A DNA stretch of 64,000 nucleotides from positions 1 through 64,000 of the forward strand of contig SGYL01000008.1 of the NCBI GenBank assembly GCA_004213885.1, in the 5' to 3' direction. Origin of the DNA: Alphaproteobacteria bacterium (GTDB taxonomy: Bacteria > Pseudomonadota > Alphaproteobacteria > Puniceispirillales > Marisalimonadaceae). A program made the translations under genes and the position numbers. Below, piece by piece: positions 47,125 through 55,606 of this stretch. The notes below the pieces were generated by a model. It searched no databases, was not told the origin of the DNA, and saw nothing but the letters and a program-made list of their open reading frames with translations. How positions within the stretch are numbered: position 1 is the first letter of the stretch; each line of letters opens with the position of its first letter.

Positions 47125-47601
47125 TCAATATGAACTTTTTTTTCCTATTTTTGCATTTTCTATTGATTTTTTTAGTTTGTCAAATTCAGCACAACCTAAA
47201 AAACAAATCTTATCTAAAATTTTTAAATTATTTTCAGCATCTTTAATTTGATTAAGTGTGATAAACATTTCACCTTGATATTCAAGTGCACCTTTATGTT
47301 TAGGGTTTATTTCGAGTGCTTTTTTATAATAATTTGAAGCTTTATCTAATTGATTTATTTTTCTATATGAAAATCCTAGGTAATTATATATATCTGCATC
47401 TTTATCATCAAAAAATAAAGCATCGTTAAGTTTATCTATGGCTTTCGAAAATTGCTGATTCTTAATAAATTTTTCTGCTTCATAATAAGCAAGAGATTTT
47501 GATTTTGTGCTTTTTGAATCTGAACTAGATCCTGCAGAAAAAACAATACTAGAATGAAAAAAAGTGATCATGATTAATAAACTTAATTTAAAAAAATTCA
47601 T
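47125..47601 (-). CDS. Exported TPR-repeat protein
   Basis: A 158-residue protein with a signal peptide (to about residue 23, FSAG). Three tetratricopeptide units follow, the clearest being ADIYNYLGFSYRKINQLDKASNYYKKALEINP (two 16-residue halves) and GALEYQGEMFITLNQIKDAE. Two Cys near the end (ICFLGCAEF) could form a disulfide. It is probably a periplasmic scaffold or assembly protein. GAGGGAC precedes the ATG. It sits just before the CoA-transferase pair on the same strand; a functional link is not evident. Confidence 0.85.
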   Translation of the reverse strand: MNFFKLSLLIMITFFHSSIVFSAGSSSDSKSTKSKSLAYYEAEKFIKNQQFSKAIDKLNDALFFDDKDADIYNYLGFSYRKINQLDKASNYYKKALEINPKHKGALEYQGEMFITLNQIKDAENNLKILDKICFLGCAEFDKLKKSIENAKIGKKSSY

Positions 47602-47645
47602 TTTGTCCCTCTTTAAAAAAGAAATATAGTTGTTAAGATATAGAT

Positions 47646-48137
47646 ATGGTTCTAAATCATAATTTAAAGAGACTAAAATCTACAATATTCGTACTTATAT
47701 CAACTTTACTTCTAATTGTTTATTTTAATAAAATATCTAATGCTGACATTAAGCCAAATGATAAATTCAGTCCTCAAGAAGTTGTCGAAATTCAATTAAC
47801 TTCACTTCAAAATAATAGCAACAATAATTTAGGCATTTATCAATGTTGGTTATTTGCTCATCCAGACAATAAAAAATATACAGGTCCCTTAGATAGATTT
47901 ACTTCAATGATCGAATCAAACCCTTATGATGTATTACTCAATTCTTTTTATTTTAAAACAAAATTAATTTTTCAAAACAAAAATGATGCAAAAGTAGAAG
48001 TTTTATTAGATAGTAAGAATAAAAATAAATATAAAATTTTATGGTCATTAAGTAGAAGTAATATTAGCAATGAGTGCCGTAATTGCTGGATGACAATAGG
48101 AGTATCACAACCTTACAATTTAGGTCCAATTATATAA
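47646..48137 (+). CDS. DUF4864-like exported protein
   Basis: A 163-residue protein with an N-terminal hydrophobic signal or anchor segment (about 12-28). The body resembles DUF4864: PQEVVEIQLTSLQ, a short gap, WLFAHPDNKKYTGPLDRF near residue 70, and a beta-rich C-terminal half with three Cys. Function is unknown in the family. It is followed after 19 nt by a rhodanese gene in the same direction. The start at 47646 is uncertain because no clear ribosome site is seen. Confidence 0.65.
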   Translation: MVLNHNLKRLKSTIFVLISTLLLIVYFNKISNADIKPNDKFSPQEVVEIQLTSLQNNSNNNLGIYQCWLFAHPDNKKYTGPLDRFTSMIESNPYDVLLNSFYFKTKLIFQNKNDAKVEVLLDSKNKNKYKILWSLSRSNISNECRNCWMTIGVSQPYNLGPII

Positions 48138-48156
48138 ATGATTAAAGGAGAAATTA

Positions 48157-48531
48157 ATGAAAACAGCTCAAGACTTTTTAAAAGAAGCTAATGATATTGT
48201 CAAAAGAATTGATACAAATGAAGCAATAAAAAAACATGGTTCTGATGAAACAATATTTATCGATGTTCGTGATAGTTCCGATATTCAAAAAACAGGAACT
48301 ATAAAAGATTGTCTTACAATCCCAAGAGGATTTTTAGAATTTGCAGCAGATGATAAAACACCTTATTTCAACCAAAAGTTAAATAAAAATAGTGAAATAA
48401 TTTTAGTTTGTGGCGCTGGTGGACAAGCTGCTCTTGCAGGAAAGACTTTAATAGATATGGGTTATACTGATGTTAAAAATGTTGGGGGAATTGGAGATTG
48501 GGAAAAAAATAATGGTCCAATGAATAAATAA
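48157..48531 (+). CDS. Rhodanese-like domain protein
   Basis: A 124-residue single rhodanese domain. TIFIDVRDSSDIQKTG near residues 32-47 is the first motif. The active loop begins at Cys in LVCGAGGQAALAG near residue 87, and NVGGIGDWEKN is the typical C-terminal stretch. It is cytosolic. AAGGAG before ATG 48157 sets the start. It lies between the DUF4864-like gene and the dehydrogenase, the latter starting 8 nt later, so a small operon is likely. Confidence 0.92.
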   Translation: MKTAQDFLKEANDIVKRIDTNEAIKKHGSDETIFIDVRDSSDIQKTGTIKDCLTIPRGFLEFAADDKTPYFNQKLNKNSEIILVCGAGGQAALAGKTLIDMGYTDVKNVGGIGDWEKNNGPMNK

Positions 48532-48539
48532 TCTGATTT

Positions 48540-49430
48540 ATGATAAAAAAATCTAAAATTGGTATGTTAATGCCTGGTGATATGGGGTATGGAATTGCTA
48601 AAGTATTAATTGAAAGTGGTTTTGAAGTATTTACCTTTTTAAAAGGTAGAAGCAAAAGAACAAAGTTATTAGCAAAAGAAGCGAAAATAAAAAATATTGA
48701 AAATTTTACATCTTTCTTAAAAGAAGTTGAAATCATTCTATCTGTAATCCCTCCCGAAAAAGCTTATGAACAAGCTGAAATTGTTGCAAAGTATAATTCT
48801 GATTTATGTAAAAAAATCACATATGTTGATTGTAATGCTATCTCACCTGAAACCTGTAGAAAAATAGAAAAGCTTTTTGAAAAACAAAAAATTGATTTTA
48901 TTGATGCTGGAATAGTTGGCTTGAATCCAATTATTGAAAAAGGGAAAACTAGATTATATTGTTCAGGACCTAAAGCAGATAAATTAAAAATACTTAATAA
49001 AAATGGTATGATTGTTAAAAACATTGGAAAGAAAATTGGCCAGGCCTCAGCCTTTAAAATGATATATGCAAGTGCTACCAAAGGTACATTTGCACTTCAT
49101 GCTGCAGTTATTACAGCTGCGCATAAATATAACTTGTTTGATGAATATGTTGAAGAGTTAGAGTTTAGTAAACCAGATATATTAAAATCAATGGGAAATA
49201 TGGTTCCTAAAATTCCACTTGATGCCAAAAGGTGGGAAGGTGAAATGTACGAAATCATGAAAACTTATGAAAATATTAACTTAACATCAAAATTTCACGC
49301 AGGTTCAGCAGAGATAATGAAACTTGCACATAAAACTCCAATATCTAGAGAAACTAGACAAAATTATAATCAAAATAGAACCCTAAAACAAGCAGTTGAA
49401 ATGTATGCAAAGGCTGTCGACAAAAATTAA
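48540..49430 (+). CDS. NAD(P)-binding 6-phosphogluconate dehydrogenase-like protein (DUF1932)
   Basis: A 296-residue member of the beta-hydroxyacid dehydrogenase superfamily. The N-terminal fold begins KIGMLMPGDMGYGIAKVLIE; the usual GxGxMG is altered to PGDMGYG. A helical C-terminal domain contains GQASAFKMIYASATKGTFAL near residue 165, where the superfamily's catalytic Lys lies. The C-terminal half resembles DUF1932. The substrate is unknown. It is 8 nt downstream of the rhodanese gene. Confidence 0.85.
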   Translation: MIKKSKIGMLMPGDMGYGIAKVLIESGFEVFTFLKGRSKRTKLLAKEAKIKNIENFTSFLKEVEIILSVIPPEKAYEQAEIVAKYNSDLCKKITYVDCNAISPETCRKIEKLFEKQKIDFIDAGIVGLNPIIEKGKTRLYCSGPKADKLKILNKNGMIVKNIGKKIGQASAFKMIYASATKGTFALHAAVITAAHKYNLFDEYVEELEFSKPDILKSMGNMVPKIPLDAKRWEGEMYEIMKTYENINLTSKFHAGSAEIMKLAHKTPISRETRQNYNQNRTLKQAVEMYAKAVDKN

Positions 49431-49484
49431 TTTAACATTTAATTTAATTGCTTAAAATTTAATTAACATGTAAAGTAATTTGCT

Positions 49485-50777
49485 ATGCTTTTAACTAAAA
49501 CAAAATTTGTAAATAACATTAATAATAATTTTTTTTATGGTTGGATAATTGTAGTAATTGGGGGTTTAGGAATTTTTACAAGTGGGGCAGGACAATCACA
49601 TACATTTAGTGCTTTTCTCCCAATAATTACAAAAGAACTAGGAATATCTAGCACTTCTATTTCAACTGCATACATGATGGCAACGTTAGTTGCAGCATTT
49701 CTACTACCCAAAATTGGTAAGCTAGTTGACAAGTTTGGACCACGAATTGTTTTAATTTTTACAATAATATTATTAGGATTTGGATGTTTATTTTTTGGTG
49801 CTGCTTCAAATTTTTTAATGCTTGCTTTAGGATTTGGATTTTTAAGATTTTTTGGACAAGGTTCTCTCATGCTTTGTTCATCAAATATAGTAACTCAGTG
49901 GTTTGATAAGAAGAGAGGACTAGCTCTTGGTTTGATGGGATTAGGTTTTGCTTTATCAATGGGTTTACATCCTCCTATATCTAATTTCCTTATAGAGAAC
50001 TATGGCTGGAGAATAGCTTGGGCTATTATTGGTTTATCAACCTGGATAATAATGATACCTCCCTTAATTTTCTTTGCTATAAACAAGCCCGAAGACGTTG
50101 ATTTAATGCCAGATGGAATTAAATTTGAAATAAGTGAGAATAACAAAAATCAAATTTATGGATTAACTTTAGATGAAGCACTTAAAGAGAAATGCTTTTA
50201 TATTTTAGCCTTTTCTTTTTTTTCTATATCAATGTTAGTGACAGCTATTCATTTTTTTCAAGTTACAATCCTAAAAGATTATTTTGGATTATCAAATAAA
50301 GTTGGTACTGCTTTATTTATACCTACAATGTTAGCAATGATAGTTTTTATTCCAATAGTGGGAAAAATGTTAGACAAGTTCAAAACGCACTTGATTATTT
50401 CTATTGCTTTATTAGTAACGGCGTCATCTTTAATTTTAATTACATTGGCAACCTCTTATGTAAATGCAATTATATATTCAATAGTTTTTGGAATTAATAA
50501 CGCGTTTAGCATCTCCTTATTTGGCTACATTTGGGCAAGATATTTTGGTAGACTTCATGTTGGTAGCATTCAAGGAACTGGTCAAATGATATTGGTGGTT
50601 GGTGCATCTATAGGACCCATACCTTTTGCGGCAGCAATAGATCTTTTTGGTGACCCAATTACAACTATCAGATTATCATCAACATATCCCTTTTTTGCTT
50701 CAATCGTATGTTTCTTTTTTTTAAGAGAACCAAAGAAGATGTCACATTTTAAATTACAAAAAAACACACAAGATTAA
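49485..50777 (+). CDS. MFS transporter (monocarboxylate/oxalate-formate type)
   Basis: A 430-residue major facilitator protein with twelve hydrophobic segments. The N-terminal FFYGWIIVVIGGLGIFTSGAGQSHTFSAF is typical of the monocarboxylate and oxalate:formate antiporter group, and the loop 2-3 motif appears as GKLVDKFGPRIV. The actual substrate is unknown. It is followed after 3 nt by an EamA transporter gene, so two transporters of different families are cotranscribed. Confidence 0.9.
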   Translation: MLLTKTKFVNNINNNFFYGWIIVVIGGLGIFTSGAGQSHTFSAFLPIITKELGISSTSISTAYMMATLVAAFLLPKIGKLVDKFGPRIVLIFTIILLGFGCLFFGAASNFLMLALGFGFLRFFGQGSLMLCSSNIVTQWFDKKRGLALGLMGLGFALSMGLHPPISNFLIENYGWRIAWAIIGLSTWIIMIPPLIFFAINKPEDVDLMPDGIKFEISENNKNQIYGLTLDEALKEKCFYILAFSFFSISMLVTAIHFFQVTILKDYFGLSNKVGTALFIPTMLAMIVFIPIVGKMLDKFKTHLIISIALLVTASSLILITLATSYVNAIIYSIVFGINNAFSISLFGYIWARYFGRLHVGSIQGTGQMILVVGASIGPIPFAAAIDLFGDPITTIRLSSTYPFFASIVCFFFLREPKKMSHFKLQKNTQD

Positions 50778-50780
50778 ATT

Positions 50781-51668
50781 TTGGAATTAAATATTAATAA
50801 TAATTTTAAGGCTATAACTGCAATGGTTCTTGCAGTAATTAGCGTTACCTTGATGAGTGCTCAAGCTAAATTAATCGGAACTGATTACAGCCCTATCCAA
50901 ATTGCTTTCATAAGAGCAATTACTGTAATGATCTTATTATTTCCTATTATTTATAAACTTGGGGGAGTAAAATTTCTTAAAACAAAGAAACCCTTTCTAC
51001 ACTTTTTTAGATCAATTGCAGGTGTGATTGGAAATGTACTATTTTTTTATTCTTTTCAGAGATTACCTATAGCTGATGTAACTGTAATCTCAATGGCTGT
51101 TCCAATATTTAGCTCAATTTTAGCTTTAATTATTTTAAATGAAATCATTGGATGGAGAAGATGGACTGCTATAATGTTTGGTTTTTTGGGAGTTATTATC
51201 GCACTCGATCCATCTATCAACATGAAATTTTCTTCCATCACTGCTTTATTAGCCACTCTAATGTGGTCAATAACTATAATTTTTTTAAGAATTCTTGGTT
51301 CTACAGAACATCCTATTAAAACTGTTTTTTATTTTATGTTTGTTAGTTTCCTTGCAACATTATTTTTTCAGCCATTTGTATGGAAAAATCCATCTTTATA
51401 TGTTTGGTTTCTACTTATTGGATTAAGTATTTGTGCATTTTTTACACAAACCTTAATGACATACGCACTTCAAAAAGCAGAAGCATCTATAGTAAGTCCT
51501 TTTAATTATACTGGAATTATTTGGGCTATCATTTTTGATTTACTTATTTGGAATGTGTTACCTGTTAAAAGTACAATTATAGGAGGTTTAATTATTACAA
51601 TTTCAGGAATATATATTTTTAATAGAGAAACTAAAAGTTTAAAAAAAAAATCTAGAAAAATACCATGA
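50781..51668 (+). CDS. EamA/DMT family transporter
   Basis: A 295-residue drug/metabolite transporter with ten hydrophobic segments and two EamA halves. RLPIADVTVISMAVPIFSSILA near residue 93 matches the equivalent stretch of the paralogue at 44.7 kb. I keep the TTG start at 50781 because it gives an N-terminus like the paralogue's; ATG 50823 is the alternative. The basic C-terminal tail overlaps the convergent MFS gene by 30 nt. Confidence 0.88.
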   Translation: MELNINNNFKAITAMVLAVISVTLMSAQAKLIGTDYSPIQIAFIRAITVMILLFPIIYKLGGVKFLKTKKPFLHFFRSIAGVIGNVLFFYSFQRLPIADVTVISMAVPIFSSILALIILNEIIGWRRWTAIMFGFLGVIIALDPSINMKFSSITALLATLMWSITIIFLRILGSTEHPIKTVFYFMFVSFLATLFFQPFVWKNPSLYVWFLLIGLSICAFFTQTLMTYALQKAEASIVSPFNYTGIIWAIIFDLLIWNVLPVKSTIIGGLIITISGIYIFNRETKSLKKKSRKIP

Positions 51669-52823
51669 CAATAAAAAACCTATAATTGATATCATTAACA
51701 TAGCCATTGTTAACGGAATATATTCACCACATAGCCCTATAAAAATGCCTCCTAAAGATAACGAACCAAATGAAATTGTTGACCACCATGTTAAAACACG
51801 AGCTCTATATTTTTCTTCAACATTTAATTGAATAAGAGTTTGAGTTCCAATTCCAATTAAAGTTGTAGAAAATCCAATTAAAAGAAAAGATATTGTTAAA
51901 ATTAACAGATTTGGGAATAAACTAATAATTATACAATTCAAAAACCCTATGACTAACATAGGTTTAAAAAAATTAATTAAATTTTCTTTTAAGTACTTTC
52001 CAGACCCTAAAATTATCGCTCCAAAAAGTGCCCCAATTCCAGCACTAGTAGTTATAATTGATAAGCCAGTACTACTTCCAGACAAAAGATCTCCAGCTAT
52101 TGTGGGTTGTATTTCTAAAACACCCCTTATAAAAAAAGCATTCACAAAAACTAACGATAAGTTTTTTAATATAAATGAATTATTTAATGCAAATCTTAAT
52201 CCTTCTATTAATTTTTTAAAAAAACTCTTTTCTATTTTTTTTGATAATTTTCTATCTCTTAGTGGCAAAAAAAATAAAATTAAAATAACAGGTAAGTAAA
52301 ATAAAGCGGATATCAAAAAAGCGGTTCCTAGATCATAATAATATATTAAAAAACCTGCTATTGCAGGACCTAAAACTCTTGATCCATTAAATGACGCTGC
52401 ACTTAAACCTATTGCACTACTTAATAAAGATTTTTTAATTAAAACCGAAACAAAAACAAGTCTTACTGGATGGTATAACGCACTTAAAACACCGTAAACA
52501 ACAGACAAAAAAGCTAAAGATAAAACAGTATGAAGTTCAAAAAATTGTAAAATATATATAAATATAGAAATCAAAAACATTGCAAACTTTAAAATAATAC
52601 TGGCTTTTCTCATGTTCCAATTTTCTGCCCAAACAGCAAAAAAAGGTCCTAAAATTCCAGCTGGAACCATTAAGGCTAAAGTTACAAAACTTGTCCAAAA
52701 AGTTGATTCTGTAATTTGCCAAGTCAACCAACCTACTCCAACTTTTTGCATCCATAATCCCAATAATGAGAGTGAATTTGTAGTGAAATAGAGTAAAAAA
52801 GGTTTATATGAAAATGCTAACAT
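51639..52823 (-). CDS. MFS transporter (EntS/exporter-like)
   Basis: A 394-residue major facilitator protein with about eleven or twelve hydrophobic segments. The N-terminal GWLTWQITESTFWTSFVTLALMVPAGILGPFFA resembles the enterobactin-exporter/MFS_3 group. The loop after TM4 (SALYHPVRLVF) and GIGTQTLIQLNVEEKYRARVL near residue 325 also fit. The substrate is unknown. It overlaps the convergent EamA gene by 30 nt and lies 2 nt downstream of an alpha/beta hydrolase gene. Confidence 0.88.
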   Translation of the reverse strand: MLAFSYKPFLLYFTTNSLSLLGLWMQKVGVGWLTWQITESTFWTSFVTLALMVPAGILGPFFAVWAENWNMRKASIILKFAMFLISIFIYILQFFELHTVLSLAFLSVVYGVLSALYHPVRLVFVSVLIKKSLLSSAIGLSAASFNGSRVLGPAIAGFLIYYYDLGTAFLISALFYLPVILILFFLPLRDRKLSKKIEKSFFKKLIEGLRFALNNSFILKNLSLVFVNAFFIRGVLEIQPTIAGDLLSGSSTGLSIITTSAGIGALFGAIILGSGKYLKENLINFFKPMLVIGFLNCIIISLFPNLLILTISFLLIGFSTTLIGIGTQTLIQLNVEEKYRARVLTWWSTISFGSLSLGGIFIGLCGEYIPLTMAMLMISIIGFLLSWYFSRFFF

Positions 52824-52825
52824 TT

Positions 52826-53647
52826 TTATTTTAAAAATTTATGCACTGTATCATTAAATAATTCAGGTTTTTCACAATATGGTGCATGACCTGCATCTTC
52901 TATATTAAAACGAATTGAATTTTTTATTTTTTGATTTAAGAAAATAGCATTGCCTTCATTACAAACTACATCCTTAGAAGCCGATATAATCAAAGATGGA
53001 CAAATTATTTTTTCTAATAACTCAGTAGCATCCAAAATCTGCATAGCTTCTCCACCACATAAAATACTATTTGTAGAAATTTCTGAGCTAATGCTTGAAA
53101 GAATTTTTAAGATTGATTTATTTTTTAAATGAGGGACCATATTTTGAGCTCTTAATTTTCCAAATTCATCATCTGACATTTTTTTTCTTTCATCTAACCT
53201 TTTAAAATAAGGGTCTCGAAGAGGTTTTCTAAATGACATTGCAAACCCTTGATGAGTACATGATAGGACAAGTTTATTTATTTTTGATGGATAATAAGAT
53301 GCAATTACTTGACCCAACATACCTCCCATTGAATGACCAATAAGTGAAAAATTATCAATCCCCAATCTAGCAAAAAGCCTGATGTATAAATTTGAAACTA
53401 TATTCATGTCTATGTTTTTTATAGGACTTGATGCACCAAATCCAGGAAAATCAATAGCTAGAACAGAATAATATTTAGAGAAATACTCAAACTGAAAAAC
53501 CCAACTTTTACTTGATCCGTTATACCCATGTAGAAAAACTAAATAAGGTTTGTTTGATTTTTTTTTTATTCTATATGAAATATTAATATTGAGATTATTA
53601 TCAATCCCAATTTCCAAATCAGGTAATTTTTTTAAAATGTCTTCCAT
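52826..53647 (-). CDS. Alpha/beta-fold hydrolase
   Basis: A 273-residue serine hydrolase. The oxyanion loop is LVFLHGYNGSSKSW near residue 37, the nucleophile S106 lies in LIGHSMGGML, the probable Asp in ISASKDVVCNEG near 226, and the His in EDAGHAPYCEKP near 257. There is no signal peptide. The reaction could be ester, C-C bond or lactone cleavage; nothing fixes the substrate. Coupled downstream to the MFS gene (2-nt gap), it may process an exported or imported compound. Confidence 0.9.
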   Translation of the reverse strand: MEDILKKLPDLEIGIDNNLNINISYRIKKKSNKPYLVFLHGYNGSSKSWVFQFEYFSKYYSVLAIDFPGFGASSPIKNIDMNIVSNLYIRLFARLGIDNFSLIGHSMGGMLGQVIASYYPSKINKLVLSCTHQGFAMSFRKPLRDPYFKRLDERKKMSDDEFGKLRAQNMVPHLKNKSILKILSSISSEISTNSILCGGEAMQILDATELLEKIICPSLIISASKDVVCNEGNAIFLNQKIKNSIRFNIEDAGHAPYCEKPELFNDTVHKFLK

Positions 53648-53751
53648 CTTATTTCATATATTATTCAAATGATAATTAAATTTTTAATATAAGGTATGAG
53701 TTATTTATAATAGTTTTATTAAGAATGATATAATATAATATTATATAAACT

Positions 53752-54915
53752 ATGTGTATTGAAAAAGAAATAACCCAAATTTTTCCAAAAATGAAACAAT
53801 GGAGACAGAAAATTCATTCGTATCCTGAAATCGCTTATGAAGAATTTAAGACGTCAGAGTTTATTGAACAAAAATTAAAATCATTTGGTATAAAAGTATA
53901 TAAAAATTTTGGAACAACTGGCTTAGTTGGTCTTTTAGAAGGAAATAAGTCATCTTCAAAATCTATTGGGCTTAGAGCTGATATGGATGCGCTGCCAATG
54001 AGTGAAAAAACTAATTTAAAATATCAATCAAAAAACGAAGGAAAAATGCATGCATGTGGCCATGATGGGCATGTTACTATGTTACTAGGAGCTGCTTATG
54101 CTTTATCAAAAAATCAAAATTTTTCTGGAAAAGTTTATTTTATTTTTCAACCTGCTGAAGAAGGTGGCAGAGCAGGTGCAAAGTCAATGATAGATGACGG
54201 TTTATTTAAAAAATTTAAAATTGATAATGTCTGGGGCATTCATAATTGGCCAGGAATTCCAATTGGCAAGGCTGTAATTCATAAAGATTTTACGATGGCA
54301 GGTGGAGATCTTTTTGAAATCAAAATTATTGGAAAAGGTGGTCACGCAGCACAACCTCAAAATGTTTCTGATCCTGTTGTTGCTCTAGGGTTTATATTAA
54401 TCGCAGTACAGACAATAATCTCCAGACAATTAGACCCATTTAGTAATGCTGTAATTTCAATAACAAAAATTAATGCTGGAAGCGCTTTCAATGTAATTCC
54501 TGATGAAGCATACATTGGCGGAACTCTAAGAACAACTAAGAAAACTGAAAGAAATACACTTCTTAAAAAAATTAAAAAAATGGCAGAAGAAACTGCATTA
54601 AGTCATAATTGTAAAATTGATTTTAAAATTAATCCTGGATACCCTCCAACAATAAATAATGAAGAAAAAAGTTTAATTGCAAGTAGCGTTTTTAAAGAAA
54701 CATTTGGTAAAGATATGGTTTTAGATAATGAGAAGCCAACCATGACATCCGAAGACTTCTCTTACATGCTTAAGGAAAGACCAGGAGCTTATATATGGTT
54801 AGGTGCTGGAGAAAATTCTGAAAAATTACATAGTCCTTATTTTGATTTTAATGATGAATTACTGCCAATTGGAGCTCAATTTTGGAAAAGTTTAGTTCAT
54901 CAAGTGCTAAACTAA
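53752..54915 (+). CDS. M20 family amidohydrolase (hippurate hydrolase-like)
   Basis: A 387-residue metallopeptidase-fold amidohydrolase of the HipO/N-acyl-amino-acid hydrolase group. Metal ligands appear in HACGHDGHVTM near residue 102, QPAEEGGRAGAKSM near 136 and the final His in KLHSPYFDFND near 360. RADMDALPM near 77 is characteristic. The dimerisation domain spans about 185-300. It would cleave N-acylated or auxin-like amides to free amino acids. Its stop TAA overlaps the mobA start by 1 nt (TAATG). Confidence 0.94.
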   Translation: MCIEKEITQIFPKMKQWRQKIHSYPEIAYEEFKTSEFIEQKLKSFGIKVYKNFGTTGLVGLLEGNKSSSKSIGLRADMDALPMSEKTNLKYQSKNEGKMHACGHDGHVTMLLGAAYALSKNQNFSGKVYFIFQPAEEGGRAGAKSMIDDGLFKKFKIDNVWGIHNWPGIPIGKAVIHKDFTMAGGDLFEIKIIGKGGHAAQPQNVSDPVVALGFILIAVQTIISRQLDPFSNAVISITKINAGSAFNVIPDEAYIGGTLRTTKKTERNTLLKKIKKMAEETALSHNCKIDFKINPGYPPTINNEEKSLIASSVFKETFGKDMVLDNEKPTMTSEDFSYMLKERPGAYIWLGAGENSEKLHSPYFDFNDELLPIGAQFWKSLVHQVLN

Positions 54916-55535
54916 TGATTAAACCATTTTCATTTGCAGTAGTAATTCTTGCAGGTGGAAAATCATCAAGAATGAATGGCATAAACAAAGCATTTTTATA
55001 TATTAATAGCCAAAAATTAATAAATACTATTTTATGTAAAGTTATAAATTTAAAGTTACCCGTTGCAATTAATGCAAACCAGCACATTAATAGATTCAAG
55101 CAATTCAATAATAATGTAATTAAAGATAAAAATTATATTGGTCATGGTCCATTGTCAGGTGTCTATACTGCAATGAATTGGACTAAAACCCAAAATCTGA
55201 ATTGGGTTTTAACTTTACCATGTGATGTTCCTTTTTTTCCAAATGATATTTTTTTTAAGGTTGAAGAAAAAATTAAACATATAAATAAAAACATCAAAAT
55301 TATTTCTTTTTCATCAAACGAAAAAAAACATCACATAATATCTGCATGGAACCTGTGTCTAAAAAAAGAATTAAAATTTGCTCTCGAAAATGGGGTAAGA
55401 AAAGTAGATACTTTTGTATCTCGGTTTAAAAATGTATATTTAAACTATAATTTTGATGAAAAATCATTAGATCCTTTTTTTAATATAAATTCAGAAAATG
55501 AAATTAAAAAATTAGAAAATTATAACATAAATTAA
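54915..55535 (+). CDS. mobA: Molybdenum cofactor guanylyltransferase
   Basis: A 206-residue nucleotidyltransferase. VVILAGGKSSRMNGINKAFL at the N-terminus is the GTP-binding loop, GPLSGVYTAM near residue 76 and LPCDVPFFPND near 100 complete the MobA pattern. It converts molybdopterin cofactor to the guanine dinucleotide form used by DMSO-reductase-type enzymes. ATG 54915 overlaps the preceding stop by 1 nt and is preferred to a longer frame from 54882. No enzyme of that type is in the window. Confidence 0.88.
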   Translation: MIKPFSFAVVILAGGKSSRMNGINKAFLYINSQKLINTILCKVINLKLPVAINANQHINRFKQFNNNVIKDKNYIGHGPLSGVYTAMNWTKTQNLNWVLTLPCDVPFFPNDIFFKVEEKIKHINKNIKIISFSSNEKKHHIISAWNLCLKKELKFALENGVRKVDTFVSRFKNVYLNYNFDEKSLDPFFNINSENEIKKLENYNIN

Positions 55536-55606
55536 TAGTGTAAAAATTAATTTTTTTTATGTTTTAATCTATTTTTTTTTATTATAGTTTTATTAATTGG
55601 TAAAAA

